DNA from: Brucella tritici
Lineage (GTDB): Bacteria; Pseudomonadota; Alphaproteobacteria; Rhizobiales; Rhizobiaceae
Length of the DNA: 64,000 nucleotides
NCBI RefSeq assembly: GCF_008932295.1
Contig: NZ_WBWA01000009.1
Coordinates: forward strand, 62,001 to 126,000
Direction of reading: 5' to 3'
Part shown: piece by piece, positions 44,627-53,360 of the stretch
Layout: every line of letters begins with the position of its first letter
Numbering within the stretch: the first letter of the stretch is position 1
The notes under the pieces: model-generated
The model's input: only the letters and a program-made list of their open reading frames with translations
Database searches by the model: none
Told to the model about the DNA's origin: nothing
Position numbers and translations under genes: made by a program

Positions 44627-45690
44627 TTCACGGTTTCCGCAAGATTTTTCGGCCACTCAGCATTAGGGTCAAGCTTGACATAAGCCATGCCCGGCAATCC
44701 GGTTTTCACCTGCTGGATATATTTTTGAAGCAATTCTTGCGGGATTTTCGCCTTTACGCGGAACATCAGCTTCTGGCGCTCTTCCTCCGTTTCAACGGTC
44801 TTCGGCGTAAATTGAGCCACGTCAGCCACAAAGCTGATCTTTGCTGGAATGACATATTGCGGCGCGGCATCGAGAACGATCCGGGCATCGGCACCCATGG
44901 CCACCCGCCCGGCCTGCGCCGTCGGCAGGAAGAAGGTCATATAAACGTCGCTGACGTCGACAAGATTGAGCACCCTCCCACCTGCGGAAAGTACTTCACC
45001 CGGTTGGGCAACGCGGTATTGAACACGTCCCGGCTTGGGCGCTCTCAAAGTGGCGTCGTTGATATCTGCCTCAATGCTTGCGATTGCAGCCTTGGCTGCC
45101 TCGACCGATGCCTCGGCATCCACCACCTGCGCCTTGGCGGCACCAATAGCTGCTTCCGTGGCCGCAAGCTGCGCCTTGGCTGCACCAACAGCCGCTTCTG
45201 CGCCCTGCGCCGTCGCGCGATCATCGTCCAAAACTTGCTGGGAAACCGTGCGCGATTGCGTCAATTGCTGGGAGCGGACCAGACGGCGTTGGGCAGCATC
45301 CAGTTGCGCTTCCCGCTGTGCCACGGTCGCCTCTGCAGCCGTGTGCTCGGCTTCGCGCTGCGTGACAAGACTGCGCGCCGTCTCTATTCCAATCTCTGCC
45401 CGGCGCAATTGCGCCTCAGCCTGCTTGCGCTGACTTTCCAGCTGATCCGTATCCATGCGTGCGAGAATGTCATTTGCCTGCACGAAATCGCCCTCATCTG
45501 CGAGGATTTCGCGAATACGCCCCGGACTCTTCGTCGAAATATCGATCTCAACCGCCTCGATGCGACCGTTGCCCTTGGCGATACCTTCCGGCAACCCATC
45601 GCCGTTCAACGCTTTCCAGGCATAATACCCGCCTGCGGCAAAGACGATAATCGCTCCTGCCAGTATCCATTGCTTACGGTTGAAAGCCAT
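44623..45690 (-). CDS. yhiI: HlyD-family membrane fusion protein, YhiI-like
   Basis: The 355-residue protein has one N-terminal membrane helix ([19 protein letters not shown], residues 8-26) and a biotinyl-like barrel half ([18 protein letters not shown], followed by [18 protein letters not shown]). A long Ala/Glu-rich coiled coil spans about 80-225, and [18 protein letters not shown] restores the barrel. It is the periplasmic adaptor that links the inner-membrane pump to an outer-membrane channel. First gene of the three-gene export operon. A perfect FNR-type box lies about 240 bp upstream. Confidence 0.9.
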   Translation of the reverse strand: MAFNRKQWILAGAIIVFAAGGYYAWKALNGDGLPEGIAKGNGRIEAVEIDISTKSPGRIREILADEGDFVQANDILARMDTDQLESQRKQAEAQLRRAEIGIETARSLVTQREAEHTAAEATVAQREAQLDAAQRRLVRSQQLTQSRTVSQQVLDDDRATAQGAEAAVGAAKAQLAATEAAIGAAKAQVVDAEASVEAAKAAIASIEADINDATLRAPKPGRVQYRVAQPGEVLSAGGRVLNLVDVSDVYMTFFLPTAQAGRVAMGADARIVLDAAPQYVIPAKISFVADVAQFTPKTVETEEERQKLMFRVKAKIPQELLQKYIQQVKTGLPGMAYVKLDPNAEWPKNLAETVK

Positions 45691-45927
45691 AATGAAACAC
45701 CCTCATTGCCATCGTCGTCACAATACCGTCTTCAGATGAAGCACCGGCAAGCGGTCGCTGTCTGCAAGGGGTTTCATTATCCCCCGCCCTGCCTCCGGCA
45801 TCGGCCAGAACCTTCTTGGAAGGATATGGAACTACCTTTTCATTTAGCAACCGGTGAATTGGGGGAGCGATCCAAAAACGCAAACTCCCGGTTGAATCTG
45901 CTCTAACCACGGTGGCAATCGTCCGCC

Positions 45928-45941
45928 TTGATTAGGATCAA
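45928..45941. promoter_or_regulatory. FNR/FixK-type binding site 1
   Basis: TTGATTAGGATCAA matches the consensus TTGAT-N4-ATCAA exactly; one more base pair on each side extends the symmetry. On + a TATAAA follows at 45954-45959; on - the efflux operon lies downstream. The family (FNR, FnrN, FixK, NnrR) activates or represses genes under low oxygen or nitrogen oxides. Confidence 0.7.
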
Positions 45942-46087
45942 GAACCGCTAAAATATAAAACAAGGTTGTTGGAGACGCGGGTGCTGATTTGATGAAACAG
46001 AGGGGAGCAACGCCGACAGCACCCGCTGGCTGTCGATAGGCGACGTTGCGGAAAGATCGCGCTCATGCGCTCGACAGATTGATTTAG

Positions 46088-46123
46088 CCGGGGTGCCATT
46101 CGAGTAGGGCCTCGGCACCCCGG
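46088..46123. repeat. Perfect 10-bp hairpin between the FNR-type boxes
   Basis: CCGGGGTGCC (46088-46097) and GGCACCCCGG (46114-46123) pair without mismatch around 16 bases. There is no T run on either side, so it is not an intrinsic terminator. It suggests a structured RNA. Confidence 0.6.
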
Positions 46124-46185
46124 GTCACCGACTCTGGTGGAAACCGGCAACGATTGTTGGTTAGCACCCGCTCAAACGAAGCTCT

Positions 46186-46199
46186 TTGATTTCAATCAA
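46186..46199. promoter_or_regulatory. FNR/FixK-type binding site 2
   Basis: TTGATTTCAATCAA matches TTGAT-N4-ATCAA exactly, and the symmetry extends to TTTGAT/ATCAAA. It lies 26 bp beyond the stop of the glycoside hydrolase-like gene, 244 bp from site 1. Confidence 0.7.
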
Positions 46200-46225
46200 A
46201 CAAGCGACAATTCAGCAGTCCATCA

Positions 46226-47434
46226 TCACTTTTTTCCGTCAACTTTCCGCGGTTTGCATTTGCCCCACGTCTTCTTCAGATAGTTCGACGCAGCTTTGAG
46301 CTTTGGATCGGAAAGAAAACCCTGACGAAAGAGAATGCTCCCCTTCACCTCTGGCAAAGATTCATTGAGTTCTAGCTGGCGCTTAATTTCGGTCACACCT
46401 TCACCCGCCTGCCAGTTGGGTTCGAGTGTGGTTCCGGAACCGGCCCGATAGAGTGCGAGACCGATATAGAGATCTGTCTTCGTGCCACGAACCGTATCTG
46501 CCCACCATTTCGCAATCGTTCCGTAAGACACATCCTTGCGGCCAAAGGACCAGTAAATCTGCGGCGCGATATAATCGATCATGCCTTCTTTGACCCAACG
46601 CCGGGTGTCGGCAAAATCTCCGTCATAATTGGTTTTTCCGGCGCGGGTTGCAGAACCGCGCGGATCGTCGGCAGCGTTGCGCCAAACGCCGCTCGGGCTG
46701 ATACCGAAACGGACATTTGGTTTGATGGCTTTTATCCTGTCCGAAATTTCCCGGACTAGCGTATGAGTGTTGTAGCGACGCCATTCATATTTGCTCGAAA
46801 AGCGTGTGCCAAACCGTGCATACGATTTCTCATCGTCAAGTTTCGACGATGCTGTTTCGTAGTAGAAATAATCATCGAACTGAATGCCGTCGACATCATA
46901 TTTCTGCACGACCTCTGCCGTCACATTCGTCACCCACTCACGAACCGCCGGAATACCAGGATCGAGAACATAACGGTCGGCCGAAACGCTGACCCAGTCG
47001 GGGTGGGACTTGAAAACACTGGCTGGCGACTCGTTTGACGAATTCCGCAACTCCTTGCGGGTCGATGGCTTCGTATCCATTGAAACACGATAGGGATTAA
47101 GCCATGCATGCAGTTCTATGCCACGCTTATGCGCTTCCTGAATTGCAAACTTCAGCGGATCAAAGCCCGGATCTTTGCCTAGAGTTCCGGTCAGATAGGA
47201 CGACCACGGTAAATAGGATGACTGGTAAAAAGCATCGGCAGTCGGCGAAACCTGAAAGATGACAGCATTGATACCATGCTCGGATGCTTCATCGAAAAGC
47301 CTGAGTAGCTCTTCTTTCTGGCGCTTTATGCGTTCGACATCATCTCCCATGCGGGACGAACTGCGCGACGGCCAATCAAGATTGAGAACTGTCGCGATCC
47401 AGCTGGCATGAAATGCGTCGCAGTCGAGGGGCAT
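46226..47434 (-). CDS. GHL10/YngK-type glycoside hydrolase-like protein without signal peptide
   Basis: About 402 residues. The protein starts almost at the domain boundary: ASWIATVLNLDWPS (about residues 10-23), then INAVIFQVSPTADAFYQS, HAWLNPYRVS and DGIQFDDYFYYE, the last holding likely catalytic acids. The family (GHL10, DUF187) is normally exported and acts on polysaccharide or cell wall. Here there is no signal peptide: the frame opens only at a TAA near 47490, and neither the TTG at 47467 nor the ATG at 47434 is followed by a hydrophobic stretch. It may have lost its 5' end. No good ribosome binding site is visible. Confidence 0.75.
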   Translation of the reverse strand: MPLDCDAFHASWIATVLNLDWPSRSSSRMGDDVERIKRQKEELLRLFDEASEHGINAVIFQVSPTADAFYQSSYLPWSSYLTGTLGKDPGFDPLKFAIQEAHKRGIELHAWLNPYRVSMDTKPSTRKELRNSSNESPASVFKSHPDWVSVSADRYVLDPGIPAVREWVTNVTAEVVQKYDVDGIQFDDYFYYETASSKLDDEKSYARFGTRFSSKYEWRRYNTHTLVREISDRIKAIKPNVRFGISPSGVWRNAADDPRGSATRAGKTNYDGDFADTRRWVKEGMIDYIAPQIYWSFGRKDVSYGTIAKWWADTVRGTKTDLYIGLALYRAGSGTTLEPNWQAGEGVTEIKRQLELNESLPEVKGSILFRQGFLSDPKLKAASNYLKKTWGKCKPRKVDGKK

Positions 47435-47569
47435 GCAATCGTTCCGTCTAAATAACTCGTCAGGCAAGGGATTTGATATGGCTCTTTAACGCATTAAAGC
47501 GCCGTGCGTCCATTTCAACCCACAAAGGTCGCTCTAATTTCCTAGCACTACGCATCGTTGTTGCCAAAA

Positions 47570-47593
47570 ATCGATCCCGGTTTTTGGATCGAT
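47570..47593. promoter_or_regulatory. Inverted repeat in the usp promoter region
   Basis: ATCGATCC (47570-47577) and GGATCGAT (47586-47593) face each other around 8 bases, 40 bp before the universal stress protein ATG. It may be an operator. Confidence 0.45.
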
Positions 47594-47632
47594 GCTGTAG
47601 CTTAAAGATAGGAAAGCAACAGCGAGGGCAGC

Positions 47633-48076
47633 ATGTATAAGAATATTCTCGTAACCACCGATGGGTCAGAATTTGCAGAGCGCGGGCTCGTCCACGCATT
47701 TAAGCTGGCACGTACCGTCGGCGCGAAGGTGACGGTACTGACTGTGACCGCTCCCTATTCCGTTTCAGGGCTTCCTGGCGGTTGGACGGATAGCCCCGCC
47801 TTCATCGAGCGCTTCGAGCAGGAATGGAACGAATACGCCGATAAATCCCTCGCCCGTGCTCGCGAACTGGCGGCTGAAGCTGAAGTCGAGGTCCATACAT
47901 TGCATGAGGTTGCCCCACATCCGGCGACATCCATCATTGAGACAGCTAAGGAACTGCGCAACGATCTTATCGTCATGGCTTCCCATGGTCGTCGCGGATT
48001 AAAAGGGATGCTTCTCGGCAGTCAGACTTATGAAGTACTGACTCGCGGTAGCACACCAATTCTGGTGGTAAAATAA
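47633..48076 (+). CDS. Universal stress protein (UspA family)
   Basis: The 147-residue single-domain UspA protein begins MYKNILVTTDGSEFAERGL and ends with the ATP-binding motif MASHGRRGLKGMLLGSQTYEVLTRGSTPILVV (pattern G-2x-G-9x-GS/T). Such proteins bind ATP and support survival in stress, often under low oxygen. GAGGG precedes the ATG. It is monocistronic and followed by a strong terminator. Confidence 0.93.
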   Translation: MYKNILVTTDGSEFAERGLVHAFKLARTVGAKVTVLTVTAPYSVSGLPGGWTDSPAFIERFEQEWNEYADKSLARARELAAEAEVEVHTLHEVAPHPATSIIETAKELRNDLIVMASHGRRGLKGMLLGSQTYEVLTRGSTPILVVK

Positions 48077-48086
48077 AGCAACATCG

Positions 48087-48110
48087 AAAGGCCCGAAAAA
48101 CGGGCCTTTT
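48087..48110. terminator. Bidirectional terminator after usp
   Basis: AAAGGCCCG and CGGGCCTTT pair around AAAAA with a T run on +. It lies between convergent genes and can also end the flavin-binding protein gene on -. Confidence 0.9.
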
Positions 48111-48115
48111 CGCTA

Positions 48116-48550
48116 TCAGCCAGTCTGGTGGCCTGTTGCATTGTCGATATCGATACGGAAGAAGACTGGATCAAGTTTGCGTTCTTTCCCGTCCTTCGCA
48201 ATCGTCTTTATGTATGCTGGTTCCCACCATGTCGGTTCGGCGGCCATAAGTGCAACGATCGAGTTCTTCTCATCCTCACGTTCGATCTCCCGATAGCGAC
48301 CGTTCAGCACAACTGTACGCCAGTTGGTCCGAGACTCGATATGATCGAAAAGGATACAAACCGCATCGTTCTTGCGCAGGGCTTCGGTCTTCTGCCCGTC
48401 GGTAGTAAAAGAATAGAGCGAACCACCGCTGAACCGAAAACTGAGTGGTATGATAAAAGGACGATTATCGAGAACATAAGCCAGTCGCCCCAGATGGGTG
48501 TGCTGTATCATGTCACGGATATCGTATTCCGACATTTCCCTGATCATCAT
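48116..48550 (-). CDS. Pyridoxamine 5'-phosphate oxidase-like FMN-binding protein
   Basis: The 144-residue split-barrel protein has the family pattern [38 protein letters not shown] and [10 protein letters not shown]. It probably binds FMN or a related cofactor; enzymes of this group reduce or bind diverse compounds, so the function is open. It is not PdxH, which is longer and has other motifs. GGAGG stands 7 bases before the first of two ATGs at 48550. Confidence 0.82.
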   Translation of the reverse strand: MMIREMSEYDIRDMIQHTHLGRLAYVLDNRPFIIPLSFRFSGGSLYSFTTDGQKTEALRKNDAVCILFDHIESRTNWRTVVLNGRYREIEREDEKNSIVALMAAEPTWWEPAYIKTIAKDGKERKLDPVFFRIDIDNATGHQTG

Positions 48551-48644
48551 GGCTCGCCTCCGCCGTTTGCTTACCTATCGATAAACTAACATAGGGCGGC
48601 GTTATGGCTTTGACCGTAATCAAAACACAAGCAGTGCCAGATTC

Positions 48645-49571
48645 TCAAACGAACAGACGCCCTTCTGCGATCTTGACCGCCGTGCCTCCAATCCGCGCTC
48701 CTGTGAGCTGTTGCTTGGCGACATCCAGTTCAAGACGAATCCGCGAAGGCCGCCCCATCTCCATTCCCTGCTCGATCCACCACTGCGAACTGCCATCAAC
48801 AGGCTTGTCGTTTTTCTGGATCATGCCTGCAAAGGCGGCAGCAGCCGAGCCCGTAGCCGGATCTTCATAGACATTCGCACCCGTTACAAACATGCGCGCG
48901 TGGAAATTACTGTCGAACAGAATTGTTTCGCGACAATAAACGTATATCGGCAAAGGCCGGCCATCGACATGCGGCAGGCTTTCGCTCACGTAAACTGGGT
49001 CAATGGACACTTTTGCTGCAGCAATCAGATTATGAACCGGTACGAGCAGATAAGGCGTACCTGCGCTCCAGACGGCAGGTACATGGTTCTCAAATCCAAT
49101 CTCGTGCGTGCCGAGACCAATTGCAGCGGCCGCCTCCTCCTTCTCGACCTTGACGTCAACTCGCTCTGGCAAGCGTGGCAGATCAAATTCTGCAAATGCG
49201 CTATTTTCGCCAAGTATGACGCCACAGCGAACAATACCGACCTTTTCTTCCAGAGCCACGAGCCTGTCAGTCTCATCACCCGTTTTGCGACAGCGGGCCA
49301 GCGACACGGCGGCGCCCACTGTCGGGTGCCCGGCAAAGGGAAGCTCATAATCAGGTGTGAAGATACGCACCGCCGCTTCATGCGCGGGATTGCTCGGAGG
49401 AAAAATGAATACCGTTTCGGAAAGATTGAACTCGCGTGCGATGGCCTGCATACGCGTATCGGTCAAACCTTCGCTATCATGGACGACCGCCAGCGGATTT
49501 CCAGCCAGAGCCTTGTCGGCGAAAACGTCGAAAACCTCATAGAATCTGCCGGAAACGGCGGCGTCACTCAT
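48645..49571 (-). CDS. PhzF-family isomerase/epimerase
   Basis: The 308-residue protein has the PhzF two-domain fold: the N-terminal YEVFDVFADKALAGNPLAVVHDS, then the catalytic-Glu region EFNLSETVFIFPP, IFTPDYELPFAGHPTVGAA, and VYEDPATGSAAAAFAG near residue 240. The family isomerises small carboxylates, such as the phenazine precursor; there are no phenazine genes nearby, so the substrate is unknown. AATGAGGG precedes the ATG. It stands alone. Confidence 0.88.
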   Translation of the reverse strand: MSDAAVSGRFYEVFDVFADKALAGNPLAVVHDSEGLTDTRMQAIAREFNLSETVFIFPPSNPAHEAAVRIFTPDYELPFAGHPTVGAAVSLARCRKTGDETDRLVALEEKVGIVRCGVILGENSAFAEFDLPRLPERVDVKVEKEEAAAAIGLGTHEIGFENHVPAVWSAGTPYLLVPVHNLIAAAKVSIDPVYVSESLPHVDGRPLPIYVYCRETILFDSNFHARMFVTGANVYEDPATGSAAAAFAGMIQKNDKPVDGSSQWWIEQGMEMGRPSRIRLELDVAKQQLTGARIGGTAVKIAEGRLFV

Positions 49572-49700
49572 CCCTCATTCTCCCCTCGACTTGCTCACAA
49601 AACCGACCGCAAGGCCGATTTCACTCCAATGTCTCATGCTTGGCATTATCTGCGAGCATAGCCAATTTCGCGCCGCTGTCATCTGCAAGTCCGACCAAGT

Positions 49701-50411
49701 TTAGCGATTATTGAAATGCCAGTCGGCAAATGCTCGCACATAGGACGGTGTTGCGTCTCCCATCGCACCCGCTGCCTTCACTGGTATGATCTCTGATAGT
49801 TCCGGTTCTTCCTCAGCAGAAAGATATTGTTCAATCCGCGACACCAGTTCCGGTGATGGCACATCAAAATAGTAACGGCGGAAAAGCGCGATGCTGCGGT
49901 TTCCGGTCACGAGACTGATCTGCTGCTCCGCGCGCGCATCGAGAAGATCGAGACCCGTTTCCTCACGAACCTCCCGTTGCCGATTGGCGTCATAATCGAC
50001 ATAGCCATCAACAATGTCATTATCATCCACCGAGCCTGCCGGAAAATAGACCCTTCCCGCACCCGCGTTCTGTGCACTCATACGCCCGGCAATCAAATGC
50101 CCTTCGCTCGAGACAATCACGCCGACACCGAAAATATGCCACGGACGTTCTTGCGATACGTCACGTCGCCAGTGCATCAGGGTTGCAAAACTGGTGCGCT
50201 TGAACCCGGCATGAAAAACGCTGCCCATCAATTCAGCTTCCGGTGCCAGATAGAACTCGCCATCGAACAAAGTGGGGTTCGCAGCCCGCTCATGCGTCCA
50301 GTTCGAAACAATCGCTTCCCTGTTCTCCACGGTATACGGCAGAGGACCAGACAGCACCCGAACTTCAGCACTATCGATTATGTGGACAGTGTTTTCCCGA
50401 ACCTGTTTCAT
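49701..50411 (-). CDS. NUDIX hydrolase
   Basis: The 236-residue protein has a Nudix box centred on REVREETGLDLLDA; the G...E part comes earlier, in PAGSVDDNDIVDGYVDY, with a longer gap than usual. N-terminal 80 residues are specific to this subfamily. Nudix enzymes cleave nucleoside diphosphates linked to another group. The gene's stop leaves only 3 bp to the end of the endonuclease/phosphatase gene upstream, so the two are probably one unit. Confidence 0.82.
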   Translation of the reverse strand: MKQVRENTVHIIDSAEVRVLSGPLPYTVENREAIVSNWTHERAANPTLFDGEFYLAPEAELMGSVFHAGFKRTSFATLMHWRRDVSQERPWHIFGVGVIVSSEGHLIAGRMSAQNAGAGRVYFPAGSVDDNDIVDGYVDYDANRQREVREETGLDLLDARAEQQISLVTGNRSIALFRRYYFDVPSPELVSRIEQYLSAEEEPELSEIIPVKAAGAMGDATPSYVRAFADWHFNNR

Positions 50412-50414
50412 CGC

Positions 50415-51524
50415 TCAAACCATGTTAAATGTCACTGCGACCGGGCAATGATCGCTTGCCTTCGGGCGATCCCATCCGGTTCGGGGATAACGATCAACCT
50501 GCTGGTCGGGTGGAAATATAGTGCGCCAGGGCTGCCCCCGCCGGATGATATTTGGAACCGCCTTCTCATTCTTCTCAGCGAATGAAGGTGAAGCCATGAT
50601 GTAATCGAGCTGGCAAAGATGGCGCTCTTGCGGCCCGCGCGTATGGTAAAGCGTCCAGCGATCCATAACGGGGCGGCGCTCGACCAGATTGACCGCGAAG
50701 CCGTCCCCTAAAAGCACGTCGAGCGCGCTTTCTTCTTCAACCATGGGCGTGAACTGATAGCCGTTCCATTCATCGCCGCCGATAATGATCCGCTCACGGT
50801 AATCATTGAAATCACCACAAATCAGCCAGCGGCGATTTGCAACATTAGACGGGCCGAACTTATCCTCGATGATACGGCGTATGGCGCGTGCCTCTGCGCG
50901 TCGCACCGGCAGAGATGCTGTCCGTCCATCAAATCCGTTGCGCGCACCCGTCATCGATTTCATATGAGTCACGAAAAGCGATATGGGCTTTCCTGCTATG
51001 CGGAAATCCACATTCAGACAATCCCGCTTGAAAATGCGATCATGGGCCTGGATCCCCAGTTCGGCGAGAACCGGCTCATAGAGACCAAAGTCATTATAAG
51101 TTATGTAGGCATAGCTCGTGACTTCATCGACCTCGATAGGCTGTCCGTCTCGTGTCGTGTCGCGCATCATAACGGCAACATCGATCCCGCGGCTGTCATT
51201 GCCATCTATGAGATATTTATGCCGGAAGCCATGGCCTATCATCTTGAAAAGATAGCCATACTCGAAGGCATTGAGCGCAGCGAGATTGTCCACTTCCTGC
51301 AGGCAAAGAATATCAGCCCGTGTTTCGGCAATAGCGAGCGCCGTCATCTGGCGCATATCGTCTGCGTGCGCCACAGCGCGTGCCTGCTCGAGAAGGCGAT
51401 ATTGCGCCTCATCGTTGATTTCGAACAATTGCAAGGTGCGATCCTGATGCAATTCATTGCGAAAGCCGGAAAAATCGAACCGGCGCATCAGATTTTCGAC
51501 ATTGAAAGTGGCTATGGTAAACAT
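50415..51524 (-). CDS. Endonuclease/exonuclease/phosphatase family protein
   Basis: The 369-residue protein is of the DNase I-like fold. IATFNVENLMRRF opens the chain, LCLQEVDNLAAL holds the metal-binding Glu, WLICGDFNDYRE the catalytic Asp-Asn pair, and KASDHCPVAV the final Asp-His. It may act on nucleic acid or phosphate esters; it has no signal peptide. The open frame extends to 51626, but the start at 51524 brings the conserved first strand to the N-terminus. Probably cotranscribed with the NUDIX gene. Confidence 0.86.
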   Translation of the reverse strand: MFTIATFNVENLMRRFDFSGFRNELHQDRTLQLFEINDEAQYRLLEQARAVAHADDMRQMTALAIAETRADILCLQEVDNLAALNAFEYGYLFKMIGHGFRHKYLIDGNDSRGIDVAVMMRDTTRDGQPIEVDEVTSYAYITYNDFGLYEPVLAELGIQAHDRIFKRDCLNVDFRIAGKPISLFVTHMKSMTGARNGFDGRTASLPVRRAEARAIRRIIEDKFGPSNVANRRWLICGDFNDYRERIIIGGDEWNGYQFTPMVEEESALDVLLGDGFAVNLVERRPVMDRWTLYHTRGPQERHLCQLDYIMASPSFAEKNEKAVPNIIRRGQPWRTIFPPDQQVDRYPRTGWDRPKASDHCPVAVTFNMV

Positions 51525-51662
51525 GTCTTCGCAATCTCTCTGCTTGCCATGCGATTGGCAAGAGGATGATTTCCGAAACCAATAAATTTCTGCCGAAGCA
51601 GTGACTTGAATATAGAATATATCCATATATCGGGAGAACGTTGATAGAAGCGAGCCGAAACG

Positions 51663-52082
51663 ATGCGAAAAATTCTGTGCCTGACGATACTGACAGGACT
51701 GTTCGTTGCGGGCATTGCAAGTGCGGGTTCAGCCGTCGAACTGCGCAATAGCCAGTATCTTCCCTCGCTAAAACCGAGCGGGCCGTTGATTATCGGCGGT
51801 CAGGCCGGTGCCAATCGCACAGATCCCAGCGCTCGCAACTGCTATGGTTCAACGCTTTGCCGGGAAAGTGGAACTTATGTTACCGAACACGGCGTATTGA
51901 ACTACAAGAACGGCGATGCCCTGCAATATCGACGCACGATGCAACCGCCAACCGCCGGTGCGCGGCCGAGCAGCAACCATATTCAGTGGTGTTCAAACCG
52001 CTATCGCAGCTATCGGACATCCGACAATACGTTCCAGCCATTGGCCGGTCCGAGAACAGGCTGCAATTCGCCATTCCAGTAA
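51663..52082 (+). CDS. BA14K-family secreted protein
   Basis: The 139-residue protein has a signal peptide (KILCLTILTGLFVAGIASAG, cleavage near residue 22). Its C-terminal motif WCSNRYRSYRTSDNTFQPLAGPRTGC is recognisable as BA14K by the core CSNRYRSY and the closing PRTGC. BA14K proteins are small immunoreactive envelope proteins of Brucella and relatives with lectin-like properties reported. Two earlier Cys (CYGSTLC) may form a disulfide. Divergent from the endonuclease/phosphatase gene; a strong terminator follows. Confidence 0.82.
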   Translation: MRKILCLTILTGLFVAGIASAGSAVELRNSQYLPSLKPSGPLIIGGQAGANRTDPSARNCYGSTLCRESGTYVTEHGVLNYKNGDALQYRRTMQPPTAGARPSSNHIQWCSNRYRSYRTSDNTFQPLAGPRTGCNSPFQ

Positions 52083-52083
52083 G

Positions 52084-52117
52084 AAAAAAAGCCGGGTCAA
52101 AACCCGGCTTTTTTTAT
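52084..52117. terminator. Bidirectional terminator
   Basis: AAGCCGGGT and ACCCGGCTT pair around CAAA, with long A and T runs. It serves the BA14K gene on + and the aminotransferase gene on -. Confidence 0.92.
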
Positions 52118-52127
52118 TTCCACCAAC

Positions 52128-53360
52128 TCAGGCAGCAGCGGATTTCGTATGAGTCCGTATCAAACGGCCAAGACGCTTGATGCCCTCATCAATCATCTCA
52201 TCATTGGCGCATGAATAGCTGAGACGCAGCGTATTGGCACCGGAGCCATCGGCAAAAAATGCCCGACCTGGAACAAACGCCACTTTTTCACTATCGATGG
52301 ATGCAGCGAGCAGCGCGGCACCATCCATACCTTCCGGCAGCGTAACCCAGATGAACATGCCGCCTTCAGGCTTCGTCCAGCTTGTGGTTTCCGGCATATA
52401 TTTCGCCAGCGCTTCAAGCATCTTGTCGCGGCGGTGCTTATAAACCTTGTGCAGCTTTGCCACCTGAGCACCAAAGCCGTTGCTCGCAACGCGCTGAATG
52501 GCGATCTGGTTGATCGTGGACGAATGAAGGTCCGCAGCCTGCTTCATCAGAACAAGCTTGCGAATAACCGGCTTCGACGCAACCACATAGCCAACGCGCA
52601 ATCCCGGAGCCAGCGTCTTGGAGAAAGAACCGCAATAGATGGTGCGGGTTTTCTCGATGTCACCACCGTTCCGGGCAATGTCGAGCGCCAGGATCGGCGA
52701 AATCGCATCACCATTGTAGCGAAGATACTGATAGGCGGCATCTTCGATCACCGGAATGTCGAGTTCATCCGCCTGAGCGAGCAGTTTCTCGCGCCCGGCA
52801 AGATCGACAGTTTCGCCGGTTGGGTTGCTGAAATCGGCGGACAGATAAGCAAACTTGACCTGGCCGCCAGCCTTCTTGGCAGCTTCAGCGTAGGATGCTG
52901 GGGTACGATTGCCGTTGATCGCCAGCGTATCGTAGTTCGGCTCATAAGCGTTGAAAGCCTGCAGCGCGCCGAGATAAGTCGGCGCGGTCACAAGTGCTGT
53001 GTCGGCAGGCGACAAAAACAGCTTGCCCAGATAATCAAGAGCCTGCTGCGAACCCGATGTGATGAACACATTGTCTTCCGTGCAGGGAATGCTGATCTTG
53101 GCAAGCTCACCTACCAGCCAGGTGCGCAGCGGCTTGTAGCCTTCCGAAACAGAATATTGCAGCGCGGCATTGGCTTCAGGACCAGTAAGAATATCCTTAT
53201 AGGCTGCCTGGAATTCTTCGTGCGGGAAAAGAGCCGGATCAGGAATTCCGCCCGCAAACGAAATAATATCTGGACGTTCCAGAAGCTTCAGCAGTTCGCG
53301 GATTTCCGATGCGCGCATACGTTTCGAGCGCGTTGCAAATACATTTTCCCAGTCCAACAC
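52128..53360 (-). CDS. PLP-dependent aminotransferase (class I, LysN/2-aminoadipate type)
   Basis: The 410-residue protein is a fold-type I aminotransferase. Landmarks: RPDIISFAGGIPDPALFP, YSVSEGYKPLRTWL, ITSGSQQALDYLGKLF, SNPTGETVDL and the PLP lysine in YCGSFSKTLAPGLRVGY. The N-terminus WENVFATRSKRMRASEIRELLKL is typical of 2-aminoadipate-type enzymes that lack a MocR DNA-binding domain. Likely substrates are branched or aromatic amino acids or aminoadipate. The GTG at 53360 follows GAGGAG by 7 bases; the TTG at 53375 lies inside the ribosome binding site region. Confidence 0.88.
   Translation of the reverse strand: MLDWENVFATRSKRMRASEIRELLKLLERPDIISFAGGIPDPALFPHEEFQAAYKDILTGPEANAALQYSVSEGYKPLRTWLVGELAKISIPCTEDNVFITSGSQQALDYLGKLFLSPADTALVTAPTYLGALQAFNAYEPNYDTLAINGNRTPASYAEAAKKAGGQVKFAYLSADFSNPTGETVDLAGREKLLAQADELDIPVIEDAAYQYLRYNGDAISPILALDIARNGGDIEKTRTIYCGSFSKTLAPGLRVGYVVASKPVIRKLVLMKQAADLHSSTINQIAIQRVASNGFGAQVAKLHKVYKHRRDKMLEALAKYMPETTSWTKPEGGMFIWVTLPEGMDGAALLAASIDSEKVAFVPGRAFFADGSGANTLRLSYSCANDEMIDEGIKRLGRLIRTHTKSAAA

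Larger units (their letters stand above)
45691..46225. other. Intergenic region with two FNR-type boxes and a large hairpin
   Basis: No convincing protein gene in 535 bp. It holds a perfect FNR/FixK-type box at 45928-45941, another at 46186-46199 and a 10-bp stem at 46088-46123 between them. A 70-codon frame on the minus strand (45938-46150) has no ribosome binding site and is not called. The region may contain an oxygen-regulated promoter for the efflux operon, a small RNA, or both. Confidence 0.5.

Noticed and set aside
44215-45906. A 563-codon plus-strand frame opposite the HlyD-like and RbbA-like genes
   Set aside because: It is antisense to two genes whose motifs, membrane helix and ATGA coupling are clear; the Arg/Leu/His-rich translation has no domain.
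45938-46150. A 70-codon minus-strand frame between the FNR-type boxes
   Set aside because: There is no ribosome binding site, the frame runs through the 10-bp hairpin, and composition is not protein-like.
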